DNA of 64,000 nt, taken from NCBI GenBank assembly GCA_965213845.1, contig CBDCAI010000004.1, forward strand, positions 1,488,001-1,552,000, in the 5' to 3' direction. The DNA is from JBBROS01 sp965213845. GTDB taxonomy: Bacteria; Pseudomonadota; Alphaproteobacteria; Acetobacterales; Acetobacteraceae. The first letter of the stretch is position 1. Every line of letters begins with the position of its first letter. The notes beneath the pieces were generated by a model. That model ran no database searches. It was not told where the DNA came from and saw nothing but the letters and a program-made list of their open reading frames with translations. Shown in pieces: positions 32,474 to 41,555 of the stretch. Made by a program: the position numbers and the translations under genes.

Positions 32474-34004
32474 GGATGACGCCTTCGTCGGGGCGCAGCT
32501 GCTCGCCGGGATCGGCGTGGGTCGACAGCAGCACCGTCCCGGGCAGCGCCAGGCGGACGGGCCGGTCGCCGGTGTTGAGAAAGACGACCAGGCTTTCCGC
32601 GTCCAGCCATCGTCGATAGGTCAGCACGGGCCCGTCGGCAGCGACGCTGTCGATGTGGCCTGCGACCAGGGCGGGGTGGGCGCGGCGCAGCGCGATCAGG
32701 CGGCGATACAGCGAGAGCATGGAGCCGGGGTCGGTGTCCTGTTTGGAGACGGGTGGGGTGGGGCAGATGGGCAGCCAGGGCGTGCCGGTCGTGAACCCTG
32801 CGCCGGGGCCGGGTTCCCAGGGGATGGGCGTGCGTTCGGGGTCGCGGCCCAGGCCTCGGCCGGGTTCGCGGCGCTCCGCCGGGTCCTGCACCTCGTGGGG
32901 CGGGATAGGGGTGTCCAGCATGCCCAGCTCCTCGCCCATGTAGACGGTGGGCGTGCCCCGCAGTGTCAGCAGCAGCATGGCGGCGACGCGGGCCTGCGCC
33001 GGGCCCAGGCGGCTGGCGATGCGCGGGCGGTCGTGGTTGCCCAGCACCCAGTTGGGCCATGCGCCGGGGGGCAGGGCGGCCTCGTACTCGCGGATCAGGC
33101 GTGCGAGCGCCGGGGCGGACCAGTCCTGCAGCAGCAGGAGCTGGAAGTTGAACGGCATCTGGGCACCGCGGCCGTCCCGCCCGTAATAGGCGACCAGGCG
33201 GTCGATCGGCAGATACAGCTCGCCGATGAGGACGCGGTCGTCGAATTCGTCCAGCACGGCGCGCATCCGGGCGACGATGTCCTGCACCTCCGGCCGGTCG
33301 GCGGTGTACAGCGGCAGCAGCCGGTCGTGCGACGAGCCGCCGGGCGTGTAGGCCGGGTTGGGCGGGTTGTCACGGAACCGGTCGTCCTTGATGAGCATCC
33401 ACAGCACGTCCACCCGGAAGCCGTCGACGCCCCGGCGCAGCCAGAAGCGCATGGCGTCGAACAGGGCGGCGGCGACGTCGGGGGTGCGCCAGTCCAGGTC
33501 GGGCTGGGTGGGCAGGAACGAGTGGTAGTAGTACTGGCCGCGGAGCGCGTCCCAGGTCCAGGCGGGGCCGCCGAAGTTGGACAGCCAGTTGTTGGGGGGG
33601 CCGCCGCCCGGAGCCGCGTCGCGCCACAGGTACCAGTCCGCGCGGCCCTCGGCACGGCGGCGGCTGGCCTGGAACCAGGGATGTTGGTCGGCGCTGTGGT
33701 TGGGCACGAAGTCCAGGATCAGCTTCAGGCCCAGCCGGTGCGTTTCGGCGCAGAGGGCGTCGAAGTCTGCCATGGTGCCGAACAGCGGGTCGACGCCGCA
33801 GTAATCCGCCACGTCGTAGCCGAAATCCGTCATGGGCGAGGGATAGAACGGCGACACCCAGACCGCATCGACGCCGAGCGCCACCAGGTGGGGCAGGCGG
33901 GCGACGATCCCGCGCAGGTCTCCGGTGCCGTCGCCGTCGCTGTCCTGGAACGAGCGGGGATAGACCTGGTAGACGATCCCGCTCTGCCACCAGGCCAGTC
34001 CCAT
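32463..34004 (-). CDS. GH13 alpha-glucosidase / alpha-amylase family enzyme
   Basis: A 513-residue glycoside hydrolase family 13 enzyme. The barrel opens with WWQSGIVYQVYPRSFQDSDGDG. Catalytic residues are all present: nucleophile Asp199 (GFRVDVLW), acid/base Glu262 (IGELYLP) and Asp325 (GNHDRPR). FVPNHSADQHPWF carries conserved region I. The best match is to oligo-1,6-glucosidase/alpha-glucosidase-like enzymes of Alphaproteobacteria. There is no signal peptide, so it should act on intracellular maltose-type sugars or glycosides. ATG at 34004 has GAGGG 6 bases upstream. It is divergent from the trehalose-synthase-like gene with 77 bases between. Confidence 0.9.
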   Translation of the reverse strand: MGLAWWQSGIVYQVYPRSFQDSDGDGTGDLRGIVARLPHLVALGVDAVWVSPFYPSPMTDFGYDVADYCGVDPLFGTMADFDALCAETHRLGLKLILDFVPNHSADQHPWFQASRRRAEGRADWYLWRDAAPGGGPPNNWLSNFGGPAWTWDALRGQYYYHSFLPTQPDLDWRTPDVAAALFDAMRFWLRRGVDGFRVDVLWMLIKDDRFRDNPPNPAYTPGGSSHDRLLPLYTADRPEVQDIVARMRAVLDEFDDRVLIGELYLPIDRLVAYYGRDGRGAQMPFNFQLLLLQDWSAPALARLIREYEAALPPGAWPNWVLGNHDRPRIASRLGPAQARVAAMLLLTLRGTPTVYMGEELGMLDTPIPPHEVQDPAERREPGRGLGRDPERTPIPWEPGPGAGFTTGTPWLPICPTPPVSKQDTDPGSMLSLYRRLIALRRAHPALVAGHIDSVAADGPVLTYRRWLDAESLVVFLNTGDRPVRLALPGTVLLSTHADPGEQLRPDEGVILKA

Positions 34005-34081
34005 GCGCGCGCCCTCATGCCACCAGGCGACACAACGCGCGCCGCCGGGCAATGTTCGCCGGGTGCAGCGGGAGCAGGACG

Positions 34082-35746
34082 GTGATCAACGATCTTTGGT
34101 ACAAGAACGCCATCGTCTACTGCCTGTCGGTCGGCACGTTCATGGATTCCGACGGCGACGGGGTGGGTGACTTCCAGGGCCTGGTGCGGCGGCTGGACTA
34201 CCTGCAGGGGCTGGGCGTGACCGCGATCTGGCTGATGCCATTCCAGCCCTCGCCGCAGCGGGACGACGGCTACGACGTAGCCGACTATTACGGCGTGGAC
34301 CCGCGCTACGGCACGCTGGGCGACTTCGTGGAGTTCACCCACGGGTGCAAGCAGCGCGGCATCCGCGTGTTGATCGATCTGGTGGTGAACCACACGTCGG
34401 ACCAGCATCCGTGGTTCCAGGATGCGCGCCGCAGCAAGGCGTCGAAGTATCGGGACTGGTATGTGTGGTCCCGGCGGAAGCCGCCGCATGCGGATGATGG
34501 CGTGGTGTTCCCTGGCGTGCAGAAATCCACCTGGACGCGGGATGCCGAAGCCGGGGAATACTACTTCCACCGGTTCTACGACTTTCAGCCCGACCTGAAC
34601 ACGGCCAACCCGCTGGTGCAGGCGGAGATCCTGAAGATCATGGGTTTCTGGCTGCAGCTGGGCGTCTGCGGTTTCCGCATGGATGCGGTGCCCTTCGTGA
34701 TCGCGACGAAGGGCGCCGACGTCGTCAAGCCCGACGAGCAGTACGGCATGCTGCGGACCTTCCGCGAGTTCCTGCAGTGGCGGCAGGGCGACGCGGTGAT
34801 CCTGGCCGAGGCGAACGTCACGCCGGACACCGACATGGAGTATTTCGGCGACACCGGCGAGCGGCTGCAGCTGATGTTCAACTTCGAGGTCAACCAGACC
34901 CTGTTCTACGCCTTGGCCTCCGCCGATGCCGCGCCGCTGATCCAGGCGCTGGATGCGACGGCGCCCCGGCCCGCGACCGGCCAATGGGCCATGTTCCTGC
35001 GCAACCACGACGAGCTGGATCTGGGCCGGCTGAGCGACCCGCAGCGCCAGGCCGTCTTCGCAGCCTTCGGGCCGGACCCCTCGATGCAGCTGTACGACCG
35101 TGGCATCCGGCGCCGCCTGGCGCCCATGCTGCAAGGCGACCGGCGGCGGCTCGAGCTGGCGTACAGCCTGATGCTGAGCCTGCCCGGCACGCCGGTGCTG
35201 CGCTACGGCGACGAGATCGGCATGGGCGACGACCTCGATCTGCCGGAACGCAACTGTGCCCGAACGCCCATGCAATGGTCCACCGAGGCGCATGGCGGAT
35301 TCACCCTGGGCGACACGCCGGTCCTGCCGGTCATCGCCGCCGGCCCCTACGGCTTCCCGCACGTCAACGTGGCGGCCCAGCGGCGGGACCCCGATTCCAT
35401 GCTGAACTGGATGGAGCGGATGCTGCGGATGCGCAAGGAGGTGCCGGAGGTCGGCTGGGGCGGGTTCCACGTGATCGACACCGGCGCGCCCAGCGTGCTG
35501 GCGCTGCGCTACGACTGGCGCAACAACGGGGTGCTGTTCGTGCACAACCTCGATGCCGCCCCGCAGGAGGTCCGCTTCGCCCCGGGCGTCGAGGGCCTGC
35601 ACGACGGCGAGTTGGTGAACCTGCTCTCGGCCGACCACAGCGCGCCCGACGCGGATGGCTGGCACACCGTGGTGATGGAGCCCTACGGGTATCGCTGGTA
35701 CCGGATCGGCGGGCTCGACTACCTGCTGCGGCGATCGGCGGTGTAG
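34082..35746 (+). CDS. Trehalose synthase-like GH13 enzyme
   Basis: A 554-residue family 13 enzyme of the TreS (maltose alpha-D-glucosyltransferase) type. It opens WYKNAIVYCLSVGTFMDSDG with DFQGLVRRLDYLQGLGVTAIW. Catalytic residues are Asp201 (GFRMDAVPF), Glu243 (ILAEANV) and Asp310 (RNHDELDL), where NHDELDL is typical of TreS. It would interconvert maltose and trehalose, or use another disaccharide. GTG at 34082 is chosen because GGAG lies 6 bases upstream; an ATG 30 bases earlier is less likely. No maltokinase domain is fused. Its divergent neighbour is the other GH13 gene. Confidence 0.88.
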   Translation: MINDLWYKNAIVYCLSVGTFMDSDGDGVGDFQGLVRRLDYLQGLGVTAIWLMPFQPSPQRDDGYDVADYYGVDPRYGTLGDFVEFTHGCKQRGIRVLIDLVVNHTSDQHPWFQDARRSKASKYRDWYVWSRRKPPHADDGVVFPGVQKSTWTRDAEAGEYYFHRFYDFQPDLNTANPLVQAEILKIMGFWLQLGVCGFRMDAVPFVIATKGADVVKPDEQYGMLRTFREFLQWRQGDAVILAEANVTPDTDMEYFGDTGERLQLMFNFEVNQTLFYALASADAAPLIQALDATAPRPATGQWAMFLRNHDELDLGRLSDPQRQAVFAAFGPDPSMQLYDRGIRRRLAPMLQGDRRRLELAYSLMLSLPGTPVLRYGDEIGMGDDLDLPERNCARTPMQWSTEAHGGFTLGDTPVLPVIAAGPYGFPHVNVAAQRRDPDSMLNWMERMLRMRKEVPEVGWGGFHVIDTGAPSVLALRYDWRNNGVLFVHNLDAAPQEVRFAPGVEGLHDGELVNLLSADHSAPDADGWHTVVMEPYGYRWYRIGGLDYLLRRSAV

Positions 35747-35749
35747 CGC

Positions 35750-35852
35750 GGAGCCTTTTCCGTGCGGTTCCACCGCACGAACAGGAGCCCTTTTCCGTGC
35801 GGTTCCACCGCATGAGCAGAAGCCTGTTCCGTGCGGCGCCACCGCACAAACA
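35750..35852. repeat. Three tandem hairpin-forming repeats
   Basis: Three head-to-tail units of 34-35 bases at 35750-35783, 35784-35818 and 35819-35852. Each has a GGAGCC-like start, a T/C-rich segment and a stem GTGCGG-(5 bases)-CCGCAC followed by GAACA or similar. Units 1 and 2 are nearly identical; unit 3 differs at several sites, but its CGCCACC loop changes keep the stem. They fill the space between the treS-like gene and phosphoketolase. They could form three hairpins in the mRNA and resemble REP-type elements. Confidence 0.8.
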
Positions 35853-35919
35853 CGCGAGCGCGGTGGCGCCCGGGGCGTCCGCGTGCGAACGGGTTGGCGG
35901 CAGGTGATGGAGCGGGCAC

Positions 35920-38295
35920 ATGGACGACGCTGATCTCGAGGGGCTCGACCTGTGGTGGCGGGCGGCCAACTACCTGTCGGTCGGGCAGATCTACCTTCTG
36001 GGTACGGACCCGCTGCTGCGGGACAAGCTGACGCTGGACAAGGTGAAGCCGCGCCTGCTGGGCCATTGGGGCACGACGCCCGGCCTCAACTTCATCTACG
36101 CGCACCTCAACCGCACCATCCGGGCGCGCGACCTCGACATGATCTACGTCTGCGGGCCCGGCCATGGCGGCCCCGGCATGGTCGCGAGCTCGTGGCTCGA
36201 GGGCAGCTATTCCGAGATGGTGCCGGGCATCCCGCGCAACGCCACCGGGATGGGCGCGCTGTTCCGGCAGTTCAGCTTCCCCGGTGGCATCCCCAGCCAC
36301 GACGCCCCCAACGTCCCCGGCAGCATCAACGAGGGCGGGGAGCTCGGCTACTGCCTGCTGCATGCGGCGGGCGCCGTGTTCGACAACAAAGACCTGGTCG
36401 CCACCTGCGTGATGGGCGACGGCGAGGCGGAGACCGGCCCCGCCGCGGCCAGCTGGCACTGCACCAAGTTCCTCGACCCGGCCCGCGACGGCGCGGTGCT
36501 GCCGATCCTCCACCTGAACGGCTACAAGATCGCCGGCCCCACCGTGCTGGCGCGGATCCCGGAGGCCGAGCTTCTGGCGCTGTTCCGCGGCTATGGGTGG
36601 GATCCGGTGATCGTGGCCGGGCACGAGCCGGGCCCGATGCACCAGGCGATGGCCGCGGCGCTGGACGGCGCGCTGGACCGGATCGCCGCGATCCAGCAGG
36701 CGGCGCGGGCGGGCACCGCGCCGGACCAGGAGGCACGGCCGGCCCGCACCGCCTGGCCGATGATCATCCTGCGCTCGCCGAAGGGCTGGACCGGGCCGAA
36801 GGCGGTGGACGGCAAGCCGGTGGAGGGCACATGGCGCGCACACCAGGTGCCGCTCGACAAGCTGGCCGAGCATCCGGAGCGGCTGGTGCAGCTGGAGGAC
36901 TGGATGCGCAGCTACCGGCCGGAGGAGCTGTTCGATGCCGAGGGGCACCCGGTCGCGGCGATCCTGGCCCAGGCGCCACAGGGCGCGCGGCGGATGGGGG
37001 CCAACCCGCACGCGAACGGGGGGCTGCTGCTGCGCGACCTCGCCATGCCGGAGTTCCGGGCCTACGCCGTGCCGGTGAAGGCGCCGGGCGGCACGGATGG
37101 CGAGGCGACGCGGGTGCTGGGCGGCTTCCTGCGCGACGTCATGGCGGGAAACATGCGCAACTTCCGCCTGTTCGGCCCCGACGAGACCACCAGCAACCGC
37201 CTGGACCAGGTGTTCGAGGTGACGCCCCGCGCCAGCATGGGCGAACTGCTGCCCACCGACGAGGATGTGGGGCCGGGCGGCCGGGTGATGGAGGTGCTGA
37301 GCGAACACCTGTGCCAGGGGTGGCTCGAAGGCTATCTGCTGACCGGGCGGCACGGGCTGTTCAGCTGCTACGAGGCGTTCATCCACATCGTGGACAGCAT
37401 GTTCAACCAGCACGCCAAGTGGCTGGAAGCCTGCCAAAGGATCCCGTGGCGGCGCCCGGTGGCCAGCCTGAACTACCTGCTGACCAGCCATGTGTGGCGG
37501 CAGGACCATAACGGCTTCAGCCATCAGGACCCCGGCTTCCTGGGGCATGTGACGAACAAGAAGGCGTCGGTCGTGCGGGTGTACCTGCCGCCCGACGCGA
37601 ACACGCTGCTGAGCGTGGCGGACCACTGTCTGCGGTCGCGGAACTACGTGAACGTGGTGGTGGCGGGCAAGCAGCCGGCCCCGCAATGGCTGGGCATCGA
37701 CGCCGCGGTGCGGCACTGCGCCCAGGGCGTGGGCCTGTGGGACTGGGCGGGCAACGACGCCGGCCGCGTGCCGGACGTGGTGATGGCCTGCGCCGGCGAC
37801 GTGCCGACGCTGGAGACCATGGCGGCGGTGGACCTGCTGCGGCGCGGCCTGCCGGACCTGGTCGTGCGCGTGGTCAACGTGGTGGACCTGATGGCGCTGC
37901 AGCCGCCGCACGAGCACCCGCACGGGCTTCCGGAGGCGGTGTTCGAGAGCCTGTTCACCGCGGACCGTCCGGTGATCTTCGCCTTCCATGGCTATCCCTG
38001 GGTGGTGCACCGGCTGATCCATGGGCGGCAATGCGCGCCCCGCTTCCACGTGCACGGCTTCCGCGAGGAGGGCACGACGACCACGCCCTTCGACATGACG
38101 GTCCTGAACGGGCTCGACCGCTTCACGCTGGCGATGGCGGCGCTGGAGCGGGTGGCGCGCGTCGCGGACCAGGCGGCGCACCTGGTGCAGCACTGCCGGG
38201 ACCGCCTGGTGGACCACACGGCGTATGTGCGTGCCCACGGGCAGGACATGCCGGAGATCCGCGACTGGCGATGGGATGCCCGATGGAAGCCGTGA
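35920..38295 (+). CDS. xfp: Xylulose-5-phosphate/fructose-6-phosphate phosphoketolase
   Basis: A 791-residue thiamine-diphosphate enzyme of normal family length that splits xylulose 5-phosphate or fructose 6-phosphate with phosphate to give acetyl phosphate. Seen are LDLWWRAANYLSVGQIYL, YVCGPGHGGPGMVASSWLEGSY (sugar-phosphate and diphosphate loop), FPGGIPSHDAPNVPGSINEGGELGY and the ThDP-binding GDGEAETGPAAASW. The C-terminal domain includes SCYEAFIHIVDSM and QDHNGFSHQDPG. ATG at 35920 has GGAG 7 bases upstream. Acetate kinase follows with an overlap, so acetyl phosphate is turned into acetate plus ATP. Confidence 0.96.
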   Translation: MDDADLEGLDLWWRAANYLSVGQIYLLGTDPLLRDKLTLDKVKPRLLGHWGTTPGLNFIYAHLNRTIRARDLDMIYVCGPGHGGPGMVASSWLEGSYSEMVPGIPRNATGMGALFRQFSFPGGIPSHDAPNVPGSINEGGELGYCLLHAAGAVFDNKDLVATCVMGDGEAETGPAAASWHCTKFLDPARDGAVLPILHLNGYKIAGPTVLARIPEAELLALFRGYGWDPVIVAGHEPGPMHQAMAAALDGALDRIAAIQQAARAGTAPDQEARPARTAWPMIILRSPKGWTGPKAVDGKPVEGTWRAHQVPLDKLAEHPERLVQLEDWMRSYRPEELFDAEGHPVAAILAQAPQGARRMGANPHANGGLLLRDLAMPEFRAYAVPVKAPGGTDGEATRVLGGFLRDVMAGNMRNFRLFGPDETTSNRLDQVFEVTPRASMGELLPTDEDVGPGGRVMEVLSEHLCQGWLEGYLLTGRHGLFSCYEAFIHIVDSMFNQHAKWLEACQRIPWRRPVASLNYLLTSHVWRQDHNGFSHQDPGFLGHVTNKKASVVRVYLPPDANTLLSVADHCLRSRNYVNVVVAGKQPAPQWLGIDAAVRHCAQGVGLWDWAGNDAGRVPDVVMACAGDVPTLETMAAVDLLRRGLPDLVVRVVNVVDLMALQPPHEHPHGLPEAVFESLFTADRPVIFAFHGYPWVVHRLIHGRQCAPRFHVHGFREEGTTTTPFDMTVLNGLDRFTLAMAALERVARVADQAAHLVQHCRDRLVDHTAYVRAHGQDMPEIRDWRWDARWKP

Positions 38296-39440
38296 AGGGC
38301 GCGGTCCTGACGCTGAACGCGGGCTCGAGCAGCCTGAAGTTCGCGGTGTTCGCACCGCAGGGCGGGGCCGACGCGGCGGTGCTGCGGGGGGAGTTCGAGG
38401 ACATCACCCACGCGCCCCGGGCTTCGGCGGTGGGGACGGAGGGCCAGGCGCTCGATCCGCCGGCGGTGCAGGGCGTGGGGCACGAGGCGGTGCTGCCGGC
38501 CCTGCTCGCCTGGGTGCAGCAGCACCTCGAAGGCGCGGCCGTCGCCGCCGTGGGGCACCGCATCGTGCATGGCGGGGACCGCTTCACCGCGGCGGTGGCG
38601 ATCGATGACGCGGTCGTGGCGGAGATCGAGGCACTCGGCCCCCTGGCGCCGCTGCACCAGACGCACAACGTGGCGGCGATCCGTGCCGTGACGGCGGCGG
38701 AGCCCGGCCTGCCGCAGGTGGCCTGCTTCGACACGGCGTTCCACCGCACGCTGCCGGGCGTCGCGCGACGGCATGCGCTGCCGGACCGGCTGGGCCTGCA
38801 GCGCTACGGGTTCCATGGCCTGTCGTACGAGTGGATCCTGGGCCGCCTGCCCCCGGCGCTCGCGGCGGGGCGGGTGATCGTGGCGCATCTCGGCAGCGGG
38901 GCCAGCCTGTGCGCCATGGTGGCCGGGCAGAGCGTCGAGACGACGATGGGCACGACCCCGCTGGACGGGCTGGTGATGGGCACGCGCTGCGGCAGCCTGG
39001 ATGCGGGGGTGGTGCTGTATCTGCTGCAGGCGAGGGGGATGGGCCCGGCCGCGGTGGAGCACCTGCTGTATCACGAGGCTGGGCTGCTGGGCGTGTCGGG
39101 CGTGTCTGCCGACATGCGGACCCTGCACGCGAGCGAGGCACCGGAGGCGGGGGCGGCGGTGGAGCTGTTCGCCTACCGCATCGCGCAGCAGGCGGGCGGG
39201 CTGATGGCGGCGCTGGGCGGGCTCGACGGCTTCGTGTTCACCGGCGGCATCGGCGAGCATGACGGCCGGGTGCGGGCGCTGGTCGCGGACCGGCTGGGCT
39301 GGCTGGGGGTCGTCGTGGACGCCGAAGCGTCGGCGCCCGGGCGGATCAGCCCGGACGGTGCGGCGGTCGAGGTCTGGGTCATCCCGACCGACGAGGAGGC
39401 GGTGATCGCCCGGCAGACCCGGCGGGTGCTGCGGCTGTAG
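38283..39440 (+). CDS. ackA: Acetate kinase
   Basis: A 385-residue ASKHA-fold kinase that makes ATP and acetate from acetyl phosphate. LTLNAGSSSLKFAVF is the N-terminal phosphate loop, GHRIVHGGDRF and CFDTAFHRTLP hold the catalytic Arg and Asp, YGFHGLSYEWI the conserved His, HLGSGASLCAM the nucleotide loop and FTGGIGEHDGRVRA the adenosine motif. The start is taken at ATG 38283, 13 bases inside the end of xfp; ATG 38271 is possible. With xfp it forms the standard phosphoketolase pair. Confidence 0.95.
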   Translation: MEAVKGAVLTLNAGSSSLKFAVFAPQGGADAAVLRGEFEDITHAPRASAVGTEGQALDPPAVQGVGHEAVLPALLAWVQQHLEGAAVAAVGHRIVHGGDRFTAAVAIDDAVVAEIEALGPLAPLHQTHNVAAIRAVTAAEPGLPQVACFDTAFHRTLPGVARRHALPDRLGLQRYGFHGLSYEWILGRLPPALAAGRVIVAHLGSGASLCAMVAGQSVETTMGTTPLDGLVMGTRCGSLDAGVVLYLLQARGMGPAAVEHLLYHEAGLLGVSGVSADMRTLHASEAPEAGAAVELFAYRIAQQAGGLMAALGGLDGFVFTGGIGEHDGRVRALVADRLGWLGVVVDAEASAPGRISPDGAAVEVWVIPTDEEAVIARQTRRVLRL

Positions 39441-39442
39441 AG

Positions 39443-40237
39443 CTACAGGATCACGTCGCGGTTGACGTTCTTGTACAGCAGGTAGACGGCGCGGCCCTGG
39501 CCCGTGGGGTAGAACTGCTGCGGGCAGAACGAGCCCATCCAGATGAAGTCGTCGGCCCAGATCTCGTGCCAGTCGTCGCCGAGGTAGTACAGGCCCTGGC
39601 CCTCCAGCATGTACAGCCCGTGCTCCATGATGTGCGTCTCGACGGCGGGGAAGCAGGTGCCGGGCTCGAAGAACATCAGGTTCATCTCGAAGTCGTGGCG
39701 CATGTCGCCGAACCCCGTCAGATGCAGGAAACCGCGGCCCTCGAACCCCGTGTGGTTGGTCTGGGCATCGTCGTGGCGCTGCCCGGTGAAGGCCGGCGGC
39801 GGCGCGAGGCCCGGGGCCGGCTCGTAGCGTTTCTTCACCATCAGGATGCGCGCCGGCTCCGCGGACCGGTTCAGCAGCTGGAACGCCTGGCCCGGCGGGA
39901 GGTAGGCGTAGGTGCCGGGCCCGAACGCCTGCTCCGGATGCCCGGGCAGCAGCAGCGTGGCGTGCCCCGCCAGGCCATACAGGAAGTGCTGCACGTCCGA
40001 CCGGACCGGCTCCGGCGTGCCGCCGCCCGGGGCGACGGTGAGGACGAGCTGGGCGAAACCGGCCCCCAGCGAGGGGGCCGCCAGGAACCGGACGTCCGTG
40101 TCGGCAAAGCCCGGCAGCCGGCTGTTCAGCACGCCTTCCGGCGGGATGAAGGCGTAGTTGGCGCGGACGACGCCGCGGTTGTGGCCGATGGCGCCGGGCG
40201 GGACGCGGCGGAGGGGGGCGGGGGCGGGAAGGGTCAT
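39443..40237 (-). CDS. (S)-ureidoglycine aminohydrolase, bicupin
   Basis: A 264-residue protein with two cupin domains, of the AllE/YlbA type that releases ammonia from (S)-ureidoglycine in purine (allantoin) breakdown. The N-terminal half has TPEPVRSDVQHFLYGLAG and GTYAYLPPGQAF. The C-terminal half carries metal ligands in VETHIMEHGLYMLEGQGLYYLG followed by DDFIWMGSFCPQQFYPTG. Start ATG at 40237; a GGAGG lies 14 bases upstream, which is rather far. It is convergent with ackA and divergent from rsmA. No other allantoin gene is nearby. Confidence 0.88.
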   Translation of the reverse strand: MTLPAPAPLRRVPPGAIGHNRGVVRANYAFIPPEGVLNSRLPGFADTDVRFLAAPSLGAGFAQLVLTVAPGGGTPEPVRSDVQHFLYGLAGHATLLLPGHPEQAFGPGTYAYLPPGQAFQLLNRSAEPARILMVKKRYEPAPGLAPPPAFTGQRHDDAQTNHTGFEGRGFLHLTGFGDMRHDFEMNLMFFEPGTCFPAVETHIMEHGLYMLEGQGLYYLGDDWHEIWADDFIWMGSFCPQQFYPTGQGRAVYLLYKNVNRDVIL

Positions 40238-40267
40238 GCGGCAGCTTGACACCTCCGGGCCTCCGCT

Positions 40268-41110
40268 GTGAACAGGGGCATGGCCGCCCCGATGCCCGAA
40301 CCCCCGCCTCTTCCGTCCCTCAAGGAGGTCATCGCGCGGCATGGGCTGGATGCGCGGCGCAAGCTGGGCCAGCATTTCCTGCTGGATCCCGGGCTGATCG
40401 GGCGGATCGTGCAGCAGGCCGGGCAGCTGGACGGGCGGCAGGTGGTGGAAGTGGGGCCGGGCCCGGGCGGGCTGACGCGGGCGCTGCTGGACAGCAAGGC
40501 GTCGCGGGTGGTGGCGGTGGAGTTGGACCCGCGGGCGATCGTGGCGCTGGCCGAGCTGGGTGCCGCCTATCCCGGGCGGCTCGAGGTGCTGGAGGCCGAT
40601 GCGACGGCGCTGGACCTGTCCACCCTGGTGCCGCCGCCGCGCGTGCTGGCGGCCAACCTGCCCTACAACGTGGCGACCCCGCTGCTGGTCGGCTGGATCC
40701 GTCAGGCGGCGCAGTGGGAGCGCATGACGCTGATGTTCCAGCTGGAGGTGGCCGAGCGCATCTGCGCGGCACCCGGCGAACCCGCCTTCGGGCGGCTGGG
40801 CGTGCTGGCGCAATGGACCTGCCGCACGACGCTGCTGCTGCGCCTGCCGCCCGGCGCCTTCGTGCCGCCGCCGAAGGTGTGGTCGGCCGTGGTGGGGCTG
40901 GTGCCGCATGCCGAGCAGCCGCCCGGCGACCTGGTGACGGCGATGGAACGACTGACCGCGGCGGCGTTCGGGCAGCGGCGCAAGATGCTGCGCGGCAGCC
41001 TGCGGACGCTGGGCGGCGAGGCGCTGCTGACCCGCGCCGGCATCGATCCGGAACGCCGGGCGGAAACGCTGTCGATCCCGGAATGGGACCGCCTGGTCAG
41101 GCTGCTGTAG
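40268..41110 (+). CDS. rsmA: 16S rRNA (adenine-1518/1519-N6) dimethyltransferase
   Basis: A 280-residue KsgA/RsmA methyltransferase. LGQHFLLDPGLIGRIV opens the fold, VEVGPGPGGLTRALL is the S-adenosylmethionine loop, and NLPYNVATPLLV (Asn130 on) is the catalytic motif IV. The C-terminal substrate domain (FVPPPKVWSAVV; FGQRRKMLRGSL) is complete. It dimethylates two adenines in the 3'-terminal helix of 16S rRNA during 30S assembly. Starts at GTG 40268, ATG 40280 or ATG 40292 are all possible; none has a good Shine-Dalgarno. It stands alone, without the usual pdxA/surA neighbours. Confidence 0.94.
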   Translation: MNRGMAAPMPEPPPLPSLKEVIARHGLDARRKLGQHFLLDPGLIGRIVQQAGQLDGRQVVEVGPGPGGLTRALLDSKASRVVAVELDPRAIVALAELGAAYPGRLEVLEADATALDLSTLVPPPRVLAANLPYNVATPLLVGWIRQAAQWERMTLMFQLEVAERICAAPGEPAFGRLGVLAQWTCRTTLLLRLPPGAFVPPPKVWSAVVGLVPHAEQPPGDLVTAMERLTAAAFGQRRKMLRGSLRTLGGEALLTRAGIDPERRAETLSIPEWDRLVRLL

Positions 41111-41116
41111 CGGGGA

Positions 41117-41464
41117 TCAGCTCCGGCGCAGCAGGCCGTGTTGCGCGCCCTGCTGGACCGGCCCGTGCGTGTGCAGGCTGGTCCGCACCCGATGCGCGGC
41201 GATGGGGTGCGTCGTCAGGTGGTGGGCCGTGACCCGATGGCCCATCACGCGATCGGTCGTCATGCGGCGGCCCGTGGTGTGATGCGGCGCCACGCGGTAG
41301 GTCGCCGTCCGGACATGGGCGGGGTGGTGGCGGGACCGGGCTTCGGCGGTGCCTGCCCCCGCGATCATGACCGTCAGCGGCAGCAGCAGACAAATGGTGA
41401 TCCCGGCCAGGCGGAACGCGCGGCGGGCTGGCAGGCAGGGAGCATGCGGGCGAGAAAGCGGCAT
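41117..41464 (-). CDS. Histidine-rich exported small protein
   Basis: A 115-residue protein, not recognised. A long basic N-region is followed by the hydrophobic core LAGITICLLLPLTVMIAGAG and a cleavage-like AEA near residue 42. The mature part (about 73 residues) is very rich in His (about 13), Arg and Thr, with pairs such as HH repeated. Metal binding in the periplasm or envelope is a natural guess but unproved. ATG at 41464 has GGAG 7 bases upstream. It is convergent with rsmA, 6 bases away. Confidence 0.6.
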   Translation of the reverse strand: MPLSRPHAPCLPARRAFRLAGITICLLLPLTVMIAGAGTAEARSRHHPAHVRTATYRVAPHHTTGRRMTTDRVMGHRVTAHHLTTHPIAAHRVRTSLHTHGPVQQGAQHGLLRRS

Positions 41465-41555
41465 CGGGCGGCTCCGGTTCTGACGATCTGGATCAACGTT
41501 CCTCCGTAGAACGCTGTTCCCCCTAATCAGCCGACTTACACTCGGAACGCAAGCG

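Noticed and set aside
35750..35852. A CRISPR array
   Set aside because: Units are contiguous with no unique spacers, and no cas gene is near; they are tandem hairpin repeats.
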